From: JAFGXT01 sp963677165
GTDB taxonomy: Bacteria; Verrucomicrobiota; Lentisphaeria; Victivallales; SZUA-371
Assembly (NCBI GenBank): GCA_963677165.2
Contig: CAXXSX010000002.1
Span: 4,464,001-4,528,000, forward strand
Direction of reading: 5' to 3'
Length of the DNA stretch: 64,000 nucleotides
This document shows positions 8,673 through 18,563 of this stretch, piece by piece. A program made the translations under genes and the position numbers. A model generated the notes under the pieces. It was not told the DNA's origin. It saw only the letters and a list, made by a program, of their open reading frames with translations, and did not search any database. The first letter of the stretch is position 1. Each line of letters starts with the position of its first letter.

Positions 8673-9218
8673 CTAAGATAGTAGTGATACGACTTCCGAA
8701 TAGATTTTATCTATATCTTCCAGCCTTCCGGTTCCCGGAGGTCCGCAGGCTACCGGACCGGTACCGGGGCCGACAAAAATGATACCGCGTTTTTTTAGTT
8801 TTTCCACGTTTTCCTGGACTGCAACATTACTCCACATTTTGGGGTTCATTGCCGGAGCGATTACGATCGGTCCCTGATGAGACAGTGCGTAAGTGCTCAA
8901 GGCATCGTCAGCAATACCACAGGCGATCTTGCCGATAATATTTGCTGTTGCCGGAGCGATTAACAGTAGATTGGCACGTTCGCTTAAACGAATGTGTTCC
9001 GGTTGCCAAACCGGAGTATCCCAAAGGTTGGTTGTTACGGGATTTTTAGAAAGAGTAAGAAAAGTTCTCGGGCGAACCAGTTCCTGCGCAGAATCGGTCA
9101 TAATGACGTTTACATCGTATCCGTCTTTTGTTAAGCGGCTGCAGAGGTCGGAGCATTTACATGCGGCGACTGATCCTGTGATGCCCATTACAATTGTTTT
9201 TTTATCAGTCTGTTCCAT
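8673..9218 (-). CDS. coaC: Stand-alone phosphopantothenoylcysteine decarboxylase (flavoprotein)
   Basis: FMN-dependent decarboxylase of coenzyme A synthesis. The 181-residue protein has the flavoprotein pattern: GITGSVAACK (12-21), H75 after QPE, IAPATANIIGKIA (87-99), the PAMNPKMW substrate motif with N125, and C158 in ACGPPGTGRL. These match the catalytic His, Asn and Cys known for the CoaC domain. Most bacteria fuse this to the CoaB synthetase; here the protein stops after the CoaC domain and no coaB follows. It overlaps the gmk stop by 14 bases, matching the common gmk-coaBC neighbourhood. Confidence 0.85.
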   Translation of the reverse strand: MEQTDKKTIVMGITGSVAACKCSDLCSRLTKDGYDVNVIMTDSAQELVRPRTFLTLSKNPVTTNLWDTPVWQPEHIRLSERANLLLIAPATANIIGKIACGIADDALSTYALSHQGPIVIAPAMNPKMWSNVAVQENVEKLKKRGIIFVGPGTGPVACGPPGTGRLEDIDKIYSEVVSLLS

Positions 9219-9846
9219 AGTAAAATCCTATGTCTGGAATTCTTTTTGTTCTTATCCGAAACGATTTGACCAGCGAATGAAATTCATCCAGCGCGTCTTC
9301 CAGGTGGTCATTAAGAATAAGATAATCGTATTTATTCCAGAATTCCATCTCTTTTGATGATTCTGCCAGACGTTTTTTTACAACTTCCTCTTCTTCGGTT
9401 CCGCGTTTGCGGAGCCGATGTTCCAGAATCGCGTAACTCGGAGGAGCGATAAAAACAAATTCAGTACATTTATTTAGCAGTTCATTGTTTTCGGTATGTT
9501 TGCGGATTTGCATGGCTCCCTGGACATCAATGTCCAGCAGAACGTCGTGACCGGCCTTGATGCGTTCCGCTACTTCCGAATATAAAGTGCCGTAATAATT
9601 GTCAAAAACTTTTGCGTATTCAATAAATTCGTTTGCCGCAATGCGTTTTTCGAATTCTTCTTTGGTTATATAATGGTAATGAACGCCATTCTGTTCTCCG
9701 GGACGCGGCGAACGGGTTGTGCACGATACCGAGAACTCCAGATCAGGAAGCAGTTCACGTAGTTTTCCGCACAAAGTGGATTTACCGGAGCCGCTCGGGC
9801 CGGATACAACCATGATTGTTCCATTTCGCTTGATAATATCGGCCAT
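9205..9846 (-). CDS. gmk: Guanylate kinase
   Basis: Phosphorylates GMP to GDP with ATP. The 213-residue protein has the P-loop GPSGSGKST (16-24), the GMP-binding SCTTRSPRPGEQNGVHYHYI segment (about 39-58), and the lid residues RLRKRGTEEEE. Length and motifs are normal for the family. It starts 16 bases downstream of the epimerase stop and overlaps coaC, so epimerase-gmk-coaC-DUF523 is probably one transcript. Confidence 0.95.
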   Translation of the reverse strand: MADIIKRNGTIMVVSGPSGSGKSTLCGKLRELLPDLEFSVSCTTRSPRPGEQNGVHYHYITKEEFEKRIAANEFIEYAKVFDNYYGTLYSEVAERIKAGHDVLLDIDVQGAMQIRKHTENNELLNKCTEFVFIAPPSYAILEHRLRKRGTEEEEVVKKRLAESSKEMEFWNKYDYLILNDHLEDALDEFHSLVKSFRIRTKRIPDIGFYYGTD

Positions 9847-9862
9847 CGTTAGTTCTCCGTCT

Positions 9863-10858
9863 TTATCTGATTACTGTTTTACGCCATTCAACAACCTGTT
9901 GTGCAAGTTCTGAATTGGATTTGTACCAGTTGATAAATTCAGGAATACCTTCCGAAATGGCGGTTTTCGGAGAAAATCCGAGTTTGGTTCGGGCAAGCTC
10001 AATATCTGCAAAGCTTTCCGGAACATCTCCGGGTTGAAGCGGTAGCATTATTTTTTCGGTTTCAGCTCCCATTTGCTCTTCAATCATTCCAATCATGTCC
10101 AGTAGCTTTTCGCTGCGGTGATTTCCCAGGTTGAACAATTCATATGGTTCAAGGCCGTCGGCAAACAAGGCTCCGCAAACTCCATTGATTATATCATCAA
10201 TATAGGTAAAATCGCGCCGCATGTCGCCATGATTGAATACATTTATGCTTTTGCCGGTTTTTATCGCTTCGGCAAACAGCCACATTGCCATATCGGGACG
10301 TCCCCAGGGACCGTAAACGGTAAAAAAGCGTAGCCCGACTGACTGAATTCCATAGAGATGGGTATAACAGTGAGCCATCAGTTCGTTGGCACGTTTGGTG
10401 GCTGCGTAAAGGCTGATCGGGTGGTCTACACTGTCGCTTTCCGAGAAAGGAATTTTAGTGTTGCCGCCATAAACGCTGGAACTTGAAGCGTATACCAGGC
10501 GTTTGACATTATGATGCCTAGCCATTTCGAGAATATTAACGAAAGCGGCAACATTACTTTGTTCATAAACTTCAGGATGAGTCAGGGAATAACGTACTCC
10601 TGCCTGGGCCGCCAGATTGCAGATAATATCAACCGGATATTCTTCAAAAATCTTTTTCAGCGCTGTAGCATCGCACAGATCAATGCGCTTCTCTATAAAT
10701 TTTGTTGATTTTGACAGTTCGCGGGATCTCATTTCCTTGAGTCCCTGATAATAATAATCATTAAAGTTATCTACACCGATAACCTCATGTCCCTGTCGGA
10801 GCAGTTCACGGCAAAGGTTGAATCCAATGAAACCGGCAGAACCTGTTACTAATATCAT
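9863..10858 (-). CDS. NAD-dependent epimerase, probably UDP-glucuronate 4-epimerase
   Basis: Extended SDR of the GalE type, 331 residues. GSAGFIG at 6-12 binds NAD, NFNDYYY at 31-37, AAQAGVRYSL at 83-92 and NHGDMRRDFTYIDD near residue 209 are characteristic of UDP-glucuronate 4-epimerases that make UDP-galacturonate for capsule or LPS. The catalytic pair is Y151 and K155 (YAATK). A UDP-glucose or UDP-GlcNAc epimerase is the main alternative. AGGGA lies 9 bases before the ATG. It heads the gmk-coaC run and is divergent from the ABC exporter. Confidence 0.82.
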   Translation of the reverse strand: MILVTGSAGFIGFNLCRELLRQGHEVIGVDNFNDYYYQGLKEMRSRELSKSTKFIEKRIDLCDATALKKIFEEYPVDIICNLAAQAGVRYSLTHPEVYEQSNVAAFVNILEMARHHNVKRLVYASSSSVYGGNTKIPFSESDSVDHPISLYAATKRANELMAHCYTHLYGIQSVGLRFFTVYGPWGRPDMAMWLFAEAIKTGKSINVFNHGDMRRDFTYIDDIINGVCGALFADGLEPYELFNLGNHRSEKLLDMIGMIEEQMGAETEKIMLPLQPGDVPESFADIELARTKLGFSPKTAISEGIPEFINWYKSNSELAQQVVEWRKTVIR

Positions 10859-10889
10859 TAATATTTTCCCTGAAAATTATATATTTAAC

Positions 10890-10908
10890 GGCAGTTAAAC
10901 GAACTGCC
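10890..10908. other. Hairpin in the divergent region between epimerase and ABC exporter
   Basis: GGCAGTT (10890-10896) and AACTGCC (10902-10908) form a perfect 7-bp stem with a 5-base loop, about 30 bases before the epimerase start. It could be an operator or a 5' leader hairpin. The rest of the 225-base gap holds only a weak extended -10 (TGCTATCAT near 11021) for the ABC genes. Confidence 0.4.
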
Positions 10909-11083
10909 TTTCTTGCTTAATATGCAGACATGTCCTAAATGACAAGTCTTCTAAATGTAGAACCTCATTCGGTTTTTTCAAGAAAACTTCCGGCCTTTCT
11001 TTGTAATAGTCGGGGATTTCTGCTATCATTTAAATTAAAGGGCAAAATGAGATCGTAAACTCTTTTCTAAGTTGGGGAGTCTT

Positions 11084-11815
11084 ATGAGTGTGGATTCAGG
11101 GGTGGATGGATCAGGACATGAGATAGTTCTGCGTGGTGTTACTAAAACCTATGTTATGGGAGAGGTTCAGGTCCCGGTTCTTCATGGAATCGATCTTGAG
11201 ATTGTCGAGGGGGAACTTACTGTTATCCTTGGCGCATCCGGTTCCGGCAAAAGTACGCTGCTGAATATTGTCGGCGGAATTGATCGTCCAACAAGTGGAG
11301 ATGTCTTTTTTCGTGACCGTAATATTACCACTGCTTCCAATCGTGAACTTACCGAATATCGCCGCAAAAGTGTTGGCTTTGTTTTTCAGTTTTACAATCT
11401 GGTGGCAACACTGACTTCCAAGGAGAATGTGGAAGTCTCCACCGAGGTTGCCGACAATCCGATGGATCCGCTGAAAGCACTGGAACTTGTGGGTATGAAT
11501 GATCGTGCCGACTATTTTCCTGCACAGTTGTCAGGCGGGCAGCAACAGCGTGTTGCGATCGCCAGGGCGCTGGCAAAAAATCCTGCCTTGATGCTTTGCG
11601 ATGAACCCACCGGAGCCTTGGACTTTGAAACGGGACGGCTGGTATTAAAGACTCTTAAGCAGCTTAATGACGAACTTGGAACTACTATTGTAATCATCAC
11701 TCACTGTGCTCCCCTGGCACGAGTGGCTCACCGTATTATTCATTTGGGAAGTGGCCTGATTGATAAAAGTGAAATCAACCATGACCGGTTGGAAGTGGAG
11801 GATATTACCTGGTGA
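11084..11815 (+). CDS. ABC transporter ATP-binding protein, LolD/MacB type
   Basis: A 243-residue nucleotide-binding subunit. Walker A is GASGSGKST (50-58), the Q-loop follows at GFVFQFYNL, the signature is LSGGQQQRVAIARAL and Walker B is LMLCDEPTGALD. The pattern places it with the MacB/LolD/FtsE class that energises FtsX-type permeases. A TTG at 11072 is in frame, but GGGGAG lies 4-5 bases before the ATG at 11084. The stop overlaps the permease start (GTGA). With the permease and the membrane fusion protein it forms a tripartite exporter. Confidence 0.9.
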   Translation: MSVDSGVDGSGHEIVLRGVTKTYVMGEVQVPVLHGIDLEIVEGELTVILGASGSGKSTLLNIVGGIDRPTSGDVFFRDRNITTASNRELTEYRRKSVGFVFQFYNLVATLTSKENVEVSTEVADNPMDPLKALELVGMNDRADYFPAQLSGGQQQRVAIARALAKNPALMLCDEPTGALDFETGRLVLKTLKQLNDELGTTIVIITHCAPLARVAHRIIHLGSGLIDKSEINHDRLEVEDITW

Positions 11816-14190
11816 GAACTCTCGATAAAAAGTTATGCCGGGATATGCTTCAGTCGAAAGGTATGCTGTTGGCGATTATTGCTGTTATCGCAGTTGGTAC
11901 CGCATGTTTTTCCGGTATGCTGGGCACATTCTATAATCTTGACGATGCCAGAATCTCATATTATTCCCGCTGCCGGATGGCTGATTTCTGGGTGAATTTG
12001 AAAAAAGTACCTGATTCAGTGGTGTCTCGACTCAATAACATCAGTGGTATTTCGGAAGTTCGCGGAAGAATCGTTTTTCCGGTAATTGTGGACTTGGCAA
12101 ATGTGGATCGTCCCTTGAGCGGGGAGGTTGTATCTATGCCGGATACCCCTGAACCGGTAGTCAATAACTTTGTACTGAAATGCGGTAGTTATTTCAGTCG
12201 TAATCGCGATGATGAAGTGATTGTGTCGGAAAAGTTTGCCAAGGCGCGTAGAATTCTGCCGGGGACCTATGTCCATCTGGTCATGAACGGACAACGTAAA
12301 AAGTTATATGTTGTCGGGATTGCGATTTGCAGCGAATATATCTACCTGACTCCTCCCGGCAGTATTGTGCCGGACAATGACGGTTACGGCGTATTCTGGA
12401 TAAAACACCGTTATGCTGAAAATATGTTTGGATTTCATGGGGCCAGTAATAGTGTCATTGGACTTCTTACGCCGCGGGCCACGCGTGATCCCGGATTAGT
12501 AATGGATAAACTCCGGCGTGAACTTGAGCGTTATGGAGTGTTCAATGTAACGCCGCTTTCAGAGCAGTACTCCAACTTGTCGTTAAACTCGGAGATGAGT
12601 GGGCTAAAAATGCAGGCTACAATTATGCCGATTATTTTTATGGGCGTGGCGGCAATGATCCTTAACGTAGTTATGCTGCGGATGGCGGAACAGCAGCGTG
12701 TGGTAATTGGAACGTTCAAGGCGCTCGGGTTCGATAATCGTGCAGTCATGATGCATTTCCTTAAGTTCGCGTTGATTGTCGGCCTGATCGGTGGAATTGC
12801 CGGTTGCGGACTGGGGTATCTTATCGCTTCCGGCATGATTGTTATGTATAAAGGATTTTTTTCTTTCCCTCATTTAGTGAACCATCCTTATGCTGGTTTA
12901 ATGTTGTTGGGTGTTTTTATTTCTGTCGCATTTTCGGTGTTAGGTTCATTTCGCGGAGCTCGAAAAGTAATCAGACTGAATCCGGCTGAAGCCATGCGTC
13001 CGAGTCCGCCTGCTGTTTCCGGCAGGATTCTGCTGGAGCATTGGACATGGTTCTGGAGTCGAATGAATTTTCAGCATCAGATGATTCTGCGTGGGATTTT
13101 CCGTAACAAAGGCAGGAGCATTATCGGGGTATGTGCGGCTATGTTTGGTGGCGCAATTCTGTTTCTTGCCATGGGGATGTCTGATTCTTTTGCTTATATG
13201 CTGGAATTTGAGTACGATAAGGTTTTACGCAGTGACTTCATTCTTAATCTGCGCGATGAAGCTGGGTATGGTGCGGTGTTTGAAGCTGCTCGACTTCCGG
13301 GGATATCTAAGGCAGAAGCTAAACTTGATGTAGCATGTCATTTAATCAACGGCAGTCACAGCAAGAAAATAGCGATAACTGGGATTATGCCGAATTCCAG
13401 GCTGACGGTTCCTTGTAATTCCGCTGGAAATCCTGTGCCGGTACCGGAAACTGGTGTCCTGATCAACCGCAGGCTGGCAGATGAACTTCAGGTGAGTACC
13501 GGAGAAAAGCTTCGAATGGTACCGGTAAAAGGACGGCGTATTGCTCATAATATTCCAGTGGCAGGGATTGTAGAATCCACTTTCGGGCTTGTTGCCTATG
13601 CCGATTTCTATTACTTGAATAAGCTGATTGGACAGACCGCCACGGTGACGTCGGTGATGATGAACGGGTATCCGAGTCAGTCGGAAAGAACGGCGATGTT
13701 TCGGCTTGCCAAACGTTTTCCCAAACTATCCTCGTTAGAGGATGTCAATGTGATGAAGAAAATGATGTCAAAGGAATTTATTGACAGTATGTCTTTTTTT
13801 TCTGGAGTTTTGATTTTGTTTGCCGGAATCATTTTTTTCGGGTCTATTCTCAACGCTTCGCTGATCTCGATTTCCGAACGAGAACGCGAGATCGCCACAT
13901 TTCGGGTGCTCGGATATCAGCCCGGTGAGGTCGGACAAATTTTTTTGCGTGAGAACCTGATTATTAATTTAACCGGAGCTGTTCTTGGTATTCCATTGGG
14001 CTATTTAATGCTGAAAGGGATGGCGGACCAGTATCAAAACGATATGTTTTCCATGCCGTGCGCGGTGGCTTTTACTACGTGGTTTCTGACTCCGCTGCTG
14101 GCGTTGGGATTTATTATCGCGGCTCATCTGGTAATAGCGAAAGTAATTAAGAAGCTGAACTGGTCGGATGCATTAAAAATGCGAGAGTGA
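11812..14190 (+). CDS. ABC transporter permease with two FtsX/MacB-type membrane domains
   Basis: A 792-residue inner-membrane subunit. Hydrophobic segments lie at the N-terminus (about 18-36), in a central block of three to four helices (about 270-400), at about 435-455, and in a C-terminal block (about 660-780). Two periplasmic MacB_PCD-like regions lie between them. This duplicated arrangement is typical of large DUF214-type permeases rather than the four-helix MacB. The start is GTG overlapping the upstream TGA. The stop is directly abutted by an R1 repeat. The substrate is unknown; the fusion protein that follows suggests transport across the envelope. Confidence 0.88.
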   Translation: MRTLDKKLCRDMLQSKGMLLAIIAVIAVGTACFSGMLGTFYNLDDARISYYSRCRMADFWVNLKKVPDSVVSRLNNISGISEVRGRIVFPVIVDLANVDRPLSGEVVSMPDTPEPVVNNFVLKCGSYFSRNRDDEVIVSEKFAKARRILPGTYVHLVMNGQRKKLYVVGIAICSEYIYLTPPGSIVPDNDGYGVFWIKHRYAENMFGFHGASNSVIGLLTPRATRDPGLVMDKLRRELERYGVFNVTPLSEQYSNLSLNSEMSGLKMQATIMPIIFMGVAAMILNVVMLRMAEQQRVVIGTFKALGFDNRAVMMHFLKFALIVGLIGGIAGCGLGYLIASGMIVMYKGFFSFPHLVNHPYAGLMLLGVFISVAFSVLGSFRGARKVIRLNPAEAMRPSPPAVSGRILLEHWTWFWSRMNFQHQMILRGIFRNKGRSIIGVCAAMFGGAILFLAMGMSDSFAYMLEFEYDKVLRSDFILNLRDEAGYGAVFEAARLPGISKAEAKLDVACHLINGSHSKKIAITGIMPNSRLTVPCNSAGNPVPVPETGVLINRRLADELQVSTGEKLRMVPVKGRRIAHNIPVAGIVESTFGLVAYADFYYLNKLIGQTATVTSVMMNGYPSQSERTAMFRLAKRFPKLSSLEDVNVMKKMMSKEFIDSMSFFSGVLILFAGIIFFGSILNASLISISEREREIATFRVLGYQPGEVGQIFLRENLIINLTGAVLGIPLGYLMLKGMADQYQNDMFSMPCAVAFTTWFLTPLLALGFIIAAHLVIAKVIKKLNWSDALKMRE

Positions 14191-14240
14191 TCCGTACGAT
14201 GGATGACGTATACTTCGGCCCCTTACGGAAGTGGAAATTT
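14191..14240 (+). repeat. R1 repeat copy a, abutting the permease stop codon
   Basis: Starts TCCGTACGATGGATGACG at the base after the TGA and ends CTTACGGAAGTGGAAATTT. TCCGTA and TACGGA can pair end to end. It resembles the copies at 19687, 36606, 47571 and 51294. It separates the permease from the fusion-protein gene without a T-run, so readthrough is plausible. Confidence 0.75.
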
Positions 14241-14278
14241 AAGAGATATCAATAAATTTAAATATTGGAGGAAGGGCG

Positions 14279-15625
14279 ATGAAAAAGGTATGGATAATTG
14301 TGGGATGTGTGATTGTCATAGTTGTCGGATATTCGCTGATGATGCCTGAAGGCGTTCCGGTTCAATGTGCAAAGGCAACAGTGAAGAGGATTAGCGCATA
14401 TGTGGAGGAGGATGCGGTTACCGCTTTGCCGCGAACTTATTCGGTGACTATGCCGTTGGACGGAAGGATTATGCCGATTAAACTTTCAACTGGAACTAAG
14501 GTGAAGGCCGGACAAGTTGTCGCACGGATGGATGTAGCCGATTTGCAAACTCAGGTAGAAGCGAGCCGCTGCCGGGTCAGAATGGCAGATGCGGCAATTG
14601 CTTTAAGTAAGTTTGAGGCGATAGAGCAGACTGCGCTCAAGGAGTCTGCCGGATGGATAAAATGTATGGCGGATACGGTTGCGGCGGCATTAAAGAAAAG
14701 CGAAGCATCGAAGGCACAGAAAAAATTTGCCGACTGGGATATGGAAAGCGCCAGTGAGATGGCAAAAGGCAACGCGATAAGCAAAAAGGAACTATACAAG
14801 ATTCGTGCGAATGCCGCCGAAGCTACCGTTGAATACGAGGCCGATGTTCTGGAATACAGAGCAATTGAGACGATCCGTACTATTTTTAAACTGGCCCCGG
14901 TCTATATCAATGAATTTCTCAACTGGAAAAAACTGGACCGCAATATACTTATTGCCAGACGCGAAGAAGCTCAAGCCGGGTTGACCAAAGCGCAGCGTGA
15001 CATGAAACGTTCTGTAATGTCGAGTCCGATCGATGGTGTGGTACTCAAGCGTTATCACCAGAATGAAACCGTTCTTCCGGCTGGAACAAAGCTGCTTGAT
15101 GTTGGTAATCCAGCAGACATTGAGGTTCACTCCAATATCCTTTCGCAGGACGCGGTAAACATTAAGCCGGACGATCTTGTTGAAATTTACGGTGGTTCAC
15201 TTGGCAGTAAAACTATAATAGGTACAGTCAAAAAGGTTGATCCCCGTGCTTTTACGAAAGTATCGTCTCTTGGAGTGGATGAACAGCGTGTACGGGTAAC
15301 AGTTTCGTTTAAAGAGGATGAACTGGCGAAACTGAAGTCGGCAGGTCATACGCTTGGAGTAGGATTCAGGCTTTATGTGCGGATTCATACTGCCGATGTT
15401 GCTAAAGCCGTGGTGATTCCCCGAACCGCCCTGTTTCGTGGAAATAAAGGTGACTGGAATGTATTCAAGATTGTAGGCGGGGATTGTAAGCTGACTCCGG
15501 TCGAAATCGGACTCAAAAACGACTTGGCTGTACAGGTTCTCAAAGGTATCAATCCCGGCGATCAACTGATCGTGGCTCCACCGACATCTTTATCTGATGG
15601 CGACAAGGTTAAACTTGATGAGTAA
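14279..15625 (+). CDS. Periplasmic adaptor (membrane fusion protein, HlyD/MacA-like)
   Basis: A 448-residue adaptor linking the ABC exporter to the outer envelope. It has an N-terminal membrane anchor (about 4-24), a lipoyl/barrel-sandwich half (VTMPLDGRIMPIKLSTGTKVKAGQVVARMD is split by the hairpin), a long alpha-helical coiled-coil region (about 85-240), the second lipoyl half SPIDGVVLKRYHQ near 248, and a C-terminal beta-barrel ending in LKGINPGDQLIVAPP. GGAGGAAGG precedes the ATG. It is third in the ATPase-permease-adaptor order. No TolC-type outer-membrane partner is in the window. Confidence 0.87.
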   Translation: MKKVWIIVGCVIVIVVGYSLMMPEGVPVQCAKATVKRISAYVEEDAVTALPRTYSVTMPLDGRIMPIKLSTGTKVKAGQVVARMDVADLQTQVEASRCRVRMADAAIALSKFEAIEQTALKESAGWIKCMADTVAAALKKSEASKAQKKFADWDMESASEMAKGNAISKKELYKIRANAAEATVEYEADVLEYRAIETIRTIFKLAPVYINEFLNWKKLDRNILIARREEAQAGLTKAQRDMKRSVMSSPIDGVVLKRYHQNETVLPAGTKLLDVGNPADIEVHSNILSQDAVNIKPDDLVEIYGGSLGSKTIIGTVKKVDPRAFTKVSSLGVDEQRVRVTVSFKEDELAKLKSAGHTLGVGFRLYVRIHTADVAKAVVIPRTALFRGNKGDWNVFKIVGGDCKLTPVEIGLKNDLAVQVLKGINPGDQLIVAPPTSLSDGDKVKLDE

Positions 15626-15700
15626 TATTCATCAGTAAGTACTTGTAAATTCCTGTTTTGAACGATAACTTTAGAACAGAAATTATACAGGGGAATTGCC

Positions 15701-16606
15701 ATGCTGAAATATTACTGCTTTATTCTTTCAATTGCTTTCGTGTGTTGTGGATGTGCTTCAAATAAATCAGATTCGGAACCGGAAGTGAATTTCATCTCTC
15801 TAACGGATGAGGAGGCGAAAAAGCACGATGTATGGGTACCGGTTTCAAGTTCAATGATTGAGGCATTAGGGCTTGAATGTTGTGGTAATCTTGGCATTGT
15901 TGATGGAATAGTGCATCGGGCTGATTCGCCCGAAAAGCTTAAAAGATCCTTCAAAAAAATGAGAAATATACTTTCTTTGGAAAGAAAATGTATTTTCGGT
16001 TATAGCCTTGAAGAGCTGAAAAAACATGCCGGAAAAAATCTCGTATATTATTTTCAGGAGAGAAATAATATAATATATTCCTCTGGAGATAAAGTAAAAA
16101 AGTCAAAAGATGGTTTTGTTGTAATTCATGGGGACCAGGAGGTCTTTCGTAAGTTTATAAATTCAGGCTCTGAAATATTGGGGAAAGAGTGTCCGGTTGA
16201 TGATGAATTTTTATTTAAACAACAGAATTTTATAATGACTCCAGCTCCGATTATATTCTTAGAGTTTGTGTCTCAGTTTTACTGCGATGATGCTTGGTTG
16301 ATTATCGATTATGCGGAGAAAAATATAAATTTTCCTGAAAAGCTCATTTCAAAAATGAATGAATTTCTTAAGATTCGTGAGCCTTGGACAAGACAAGAAA
16401 TTTCAAAGAAAGGCTACCCATGTTATCCGCTCTTTTTCCGGTGCAGAAAAGACTGGGATGACTTTAAAAAGCTGACTAAAAATACCCAGGTTTATTTCTA
16501 TATGGACAAGCCGAATAAAAACGGTTGGCGCAATCCCGGTTTCTGTATAGATGACTCAGGAGCTATTGTTTATCATTATGCAATTAAGCCGTCAGTGATA
16601 AAATAA
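15701..16606 (+). CDS. Putative lipoprotein of unknown function
   Basis: A 301-residue protein with a signal peptide ending VCCGC, so C18 is the likely lipidated residue. The mature part is polar, with several Trp and Cys residues and a DDAWLIIDYAEKN segment near 198. I do not recognise a family. It follows the exporter adaptor by 75 bases on the same strand and could be co-transcribed, but nothing ties its function to transport. It is richer in A+T than the exporter genes, and it converges on holB. Confidence 0.65.
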   Translation: MLKYYCFILSIAFVCCGCASNKSDSEPEVNFISLTDEEAKKHDVWVPVSSSMIEALGLECCGNLGIVDGIVHRADSPEKLKRSFKKMRNILSLERKCIFGYSLEELKKHAGKNLVYYFQERNNIIYSSGDKVKKSKDGFVVIHGDQEVFRKFINSGSEILGKECPVDDEFLFKQQNFIMTPAPIIFLEFVSQFYCDDAWLIIDYAEKNINFPEKLISKMNEFLKIREPWTRQEISKKGYPCYPLFFRCRKDWDDFKKLTKNTQVYFYMDKPNKNGWRNPGFCIDDSGAIVYHYAIKPSVIK

Positions 16607-16689
16607 AAGTCGTCTTTTGTATTATGTCATAATATATGGCGATATAATGCCTGATTTTATCGTTAGTCCGCAAAGGTATTACGATGTAA

Positions 16690-17748
16690 TTACTTGTTTC
16701 CAAGCGCCACATTCAGGCAGAAGGTGCGGATTGCCAGATTTTCGTTGACATTGAATCTAAGGTTGAAGATCAGGTCCTCGGCAAATTTCAGGGTCTTAGC
16801 TGTACGTCTGGTATCCAAGTTATCCGGTACGCTGATGTCTTCGAGAAACTCCTGATTTGCAAGGTGTTGCTGATCGGCTCCGCAGCTCAGTTGAAACAGT
16901 AGGGCGAACCAGGTATGTATGGCTCCAAGGAAGAATCCGCGTAAACGCAGGTATTCCGCTACTGATGCTGCTGAAAACTGTTCTTCGATGCGTTTCCGGG
17001 CAGGAGCCTCCAATTCTTTGGAGATTTCCAGTTGAGATTCCCATTCTTCTTTTGCCGAGGCATCGGCCTGAGCTTTTAAAGAACCGGCAACTGCCAGAAT
17101 TGCCGAGGTGCATTGTTCGGCTTTGCTTAGGTTGTTTTCCGCTTCAAAGAATAGTTTATGCAGAGATTGTCGCAGCAGTTCAAAACCTTCGAAATCGAAT
17201 TCCGTTCGGTTTTCCAATACCATTAGCTGCTGACAGCGTGAACGCGTGGTCGGCAGCAGGGCAGACGGATTCCCCGTTGTAAGCACAAAAAATGTTTCGG
17301 GGGGCGGCTCTTCCAAAGTTTTGAGAAAAGCGTTCTGGGCCTCGTTATTCATTCTGTCGCAGTCATAAATGATTCCGACTTTGTGATTGTACTGCGAAGT
17401 TGTCGTCTTATAGAAAATATCCTCAAACCACCTCAATGTGTTTGGTTCCGGATTAACCCGGTCACCGACTTTGATAAAACGCATTTTACCGCTAGGACGC
17501 AATGTGTTCAGTTCCGGATATGTTCCTCTTGCCAGTTTGTCGCAAATATCGCACTGTCCGCACGGAGAGCCGTCCGGGGCAGGGGATTTGCATAGCGCCA
17601 CCTGTGCGGTTAAGGTTGCGAATTCTTCCCGTAAAATATGGTTGTCACCGTAAACAAGGTAAGCATGGGCCAGTTTATTGGCCAGTCTGGCATTGATTAG
17701 AGCTCCGGTAAGGACCGGGAATTTTTCTTTATATTTCTGGAAAAGCAT
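16690..17748 (-). CDS. holB: DNA polymerase III delta-prime subunit
   Basis: Clamp-loader subunit of the AAA+ family, 352 residues. The N-terminal region reads NKLAHAYLVYGD where ATP-binding relatives have a P-loop, so it is a non-hydrolysing delta-prime. The zinc module CGQCDIC is near residues 63-69, preceded by C53. NEAQNAFLKTLEEPP and TTRSRCQQL are the conserved sensor and SRC motifs. It overlaps tmk by 20 bases, a pairing that is conserved in many bacteria. The C-terminal third is poorly conserved, as usual. Confidence 0.88.
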   Translation of the reverse strand: MLFQKYKEKFPVLTGALINARLANKLAHAYLVYGDNHILREEFATLTAQVALCKSPAPDGSPCGQCDICDKLARGTYPELNTLRPSGKMRFIKVGDRVNPEPNTLRWFEDIFYKTTTSQYNHKVGIIYDCDRMNNEAQNAFLKTLEEPPPETFFVLTTGNPSALLPTTRSRCQQLMVLENRTEFDFEGFELLRQSLHKLFFEAENNLSKAEQCTSAILAVAGSLKAQADASAKEEWESQLEISKELEAPARKRIEEQFSAASVAEYLRLRGFFLGAIHTWFALLFQLSCGADQQHLANQEFLEDISVPDNLDTRRTAKTLKFAEDLIFNLRFNVNENLAIRTFCLNVALGNK

Positions 17749-18400
17749 TATCGAAATATTCCCTTATTTTACTGCTGATATCTTCGCGTGTGCCGCGTGC
17801 CGACACTATTTTTATGCGGTCCGGCTCCTGATTGGCTATTTTATGGAATCCATCATAAACTGCAAGGTGAAAGTTCATTCCAGCTGATTCGAAACGGTCA
17901 TTTTCATTCATTGTTTCAATTCGGCTTGATGTGCGAATGAAGCCTTCTTCCGGAAAAACATCCAGCAGGAAAGTCAGATCCGGACGGCAGTGGCACGAGG
18001 CGTATTCATTTAATTTTGTCACAAAATCGATATTAATTCCACGGGCGTATCCCTGGTAAGCGGTAGTAGAGTCATAAAAGCGGTCACAAAGAACGATTTT
18101 TCCAGCTTCTAAGGCAGGAAGAATAAGGTTTCTCACGTGTTGTGCACGACCTGCAGCAATCAATAGTAGTTCTGCTTCATCGGATAGCTCTTCATCGCCC
18201 TCATGATGCTTTACCACATTTCTGAGATGCTCTGCTAGTTTTGTTCCGCCAGGTTCCCGAGTCGTAATACACTCATGGCCTTTGGATTCAAGATATTCTT
18301 TCAATAATTTTAATTGTGTTGTTTTTCCGGCCCCCTCCGGCCCCTCAAAAGTAATAAATAATCCGCGTTTTTCGCGATCACTACCTTTATCCAAAGTCAT
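17729..18400 (-). CDS. tmk: Thymidylate kinase
   Basis: Phosphorylates dTMP to dTDP. The 223-residue protein has the P-loop GPEGAGKTT (20-28), the TREPGGT motif near 46, the DRFYDSTTAYQGYARG motif near 110 and the LID region PEEGFIRTSSRIE. All are typical of bacterial Tmk. A 10-residue polar N-terminal extension precedes the fold and a later start is possible. GGGA lies 10 bases before the ATG at 18400. It is translationally linked to holB. Confidence 0.94.
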   Translation of the reverse strand: MTLDKGSDREKRGLFITFEGPEGAGKTTQLKLLKEYLESKGHECITTREPGGTKLAEHLRNVVKHHEGDEELSDEAELLLIAAGRAQHVRNLILPALEAGKIVLCDRFYDSTTAYQGYARGINIDFVTKLNEYASCHCRPDLTFLLDVFPEEGFIRTSSRIETMNENDRFESAGMNFHLAVYDGFHKIANQEPDRIKIVSARGTREDISSKIREYFDNAFPEI

Positions 18401-18563
18401 TAGATATTGTTCCCGATCAGATAAAAATTTAAATTGATGGCTGACTTAATTTGCCAATGTGACAAAATGCTGTAATTTACAATATTCCAATTTAACACAA
18501 AGCTTGAAAACAGCAAATAGTAAATAATAGATAATTTTAAATTTATAACAAATGGAGACAATC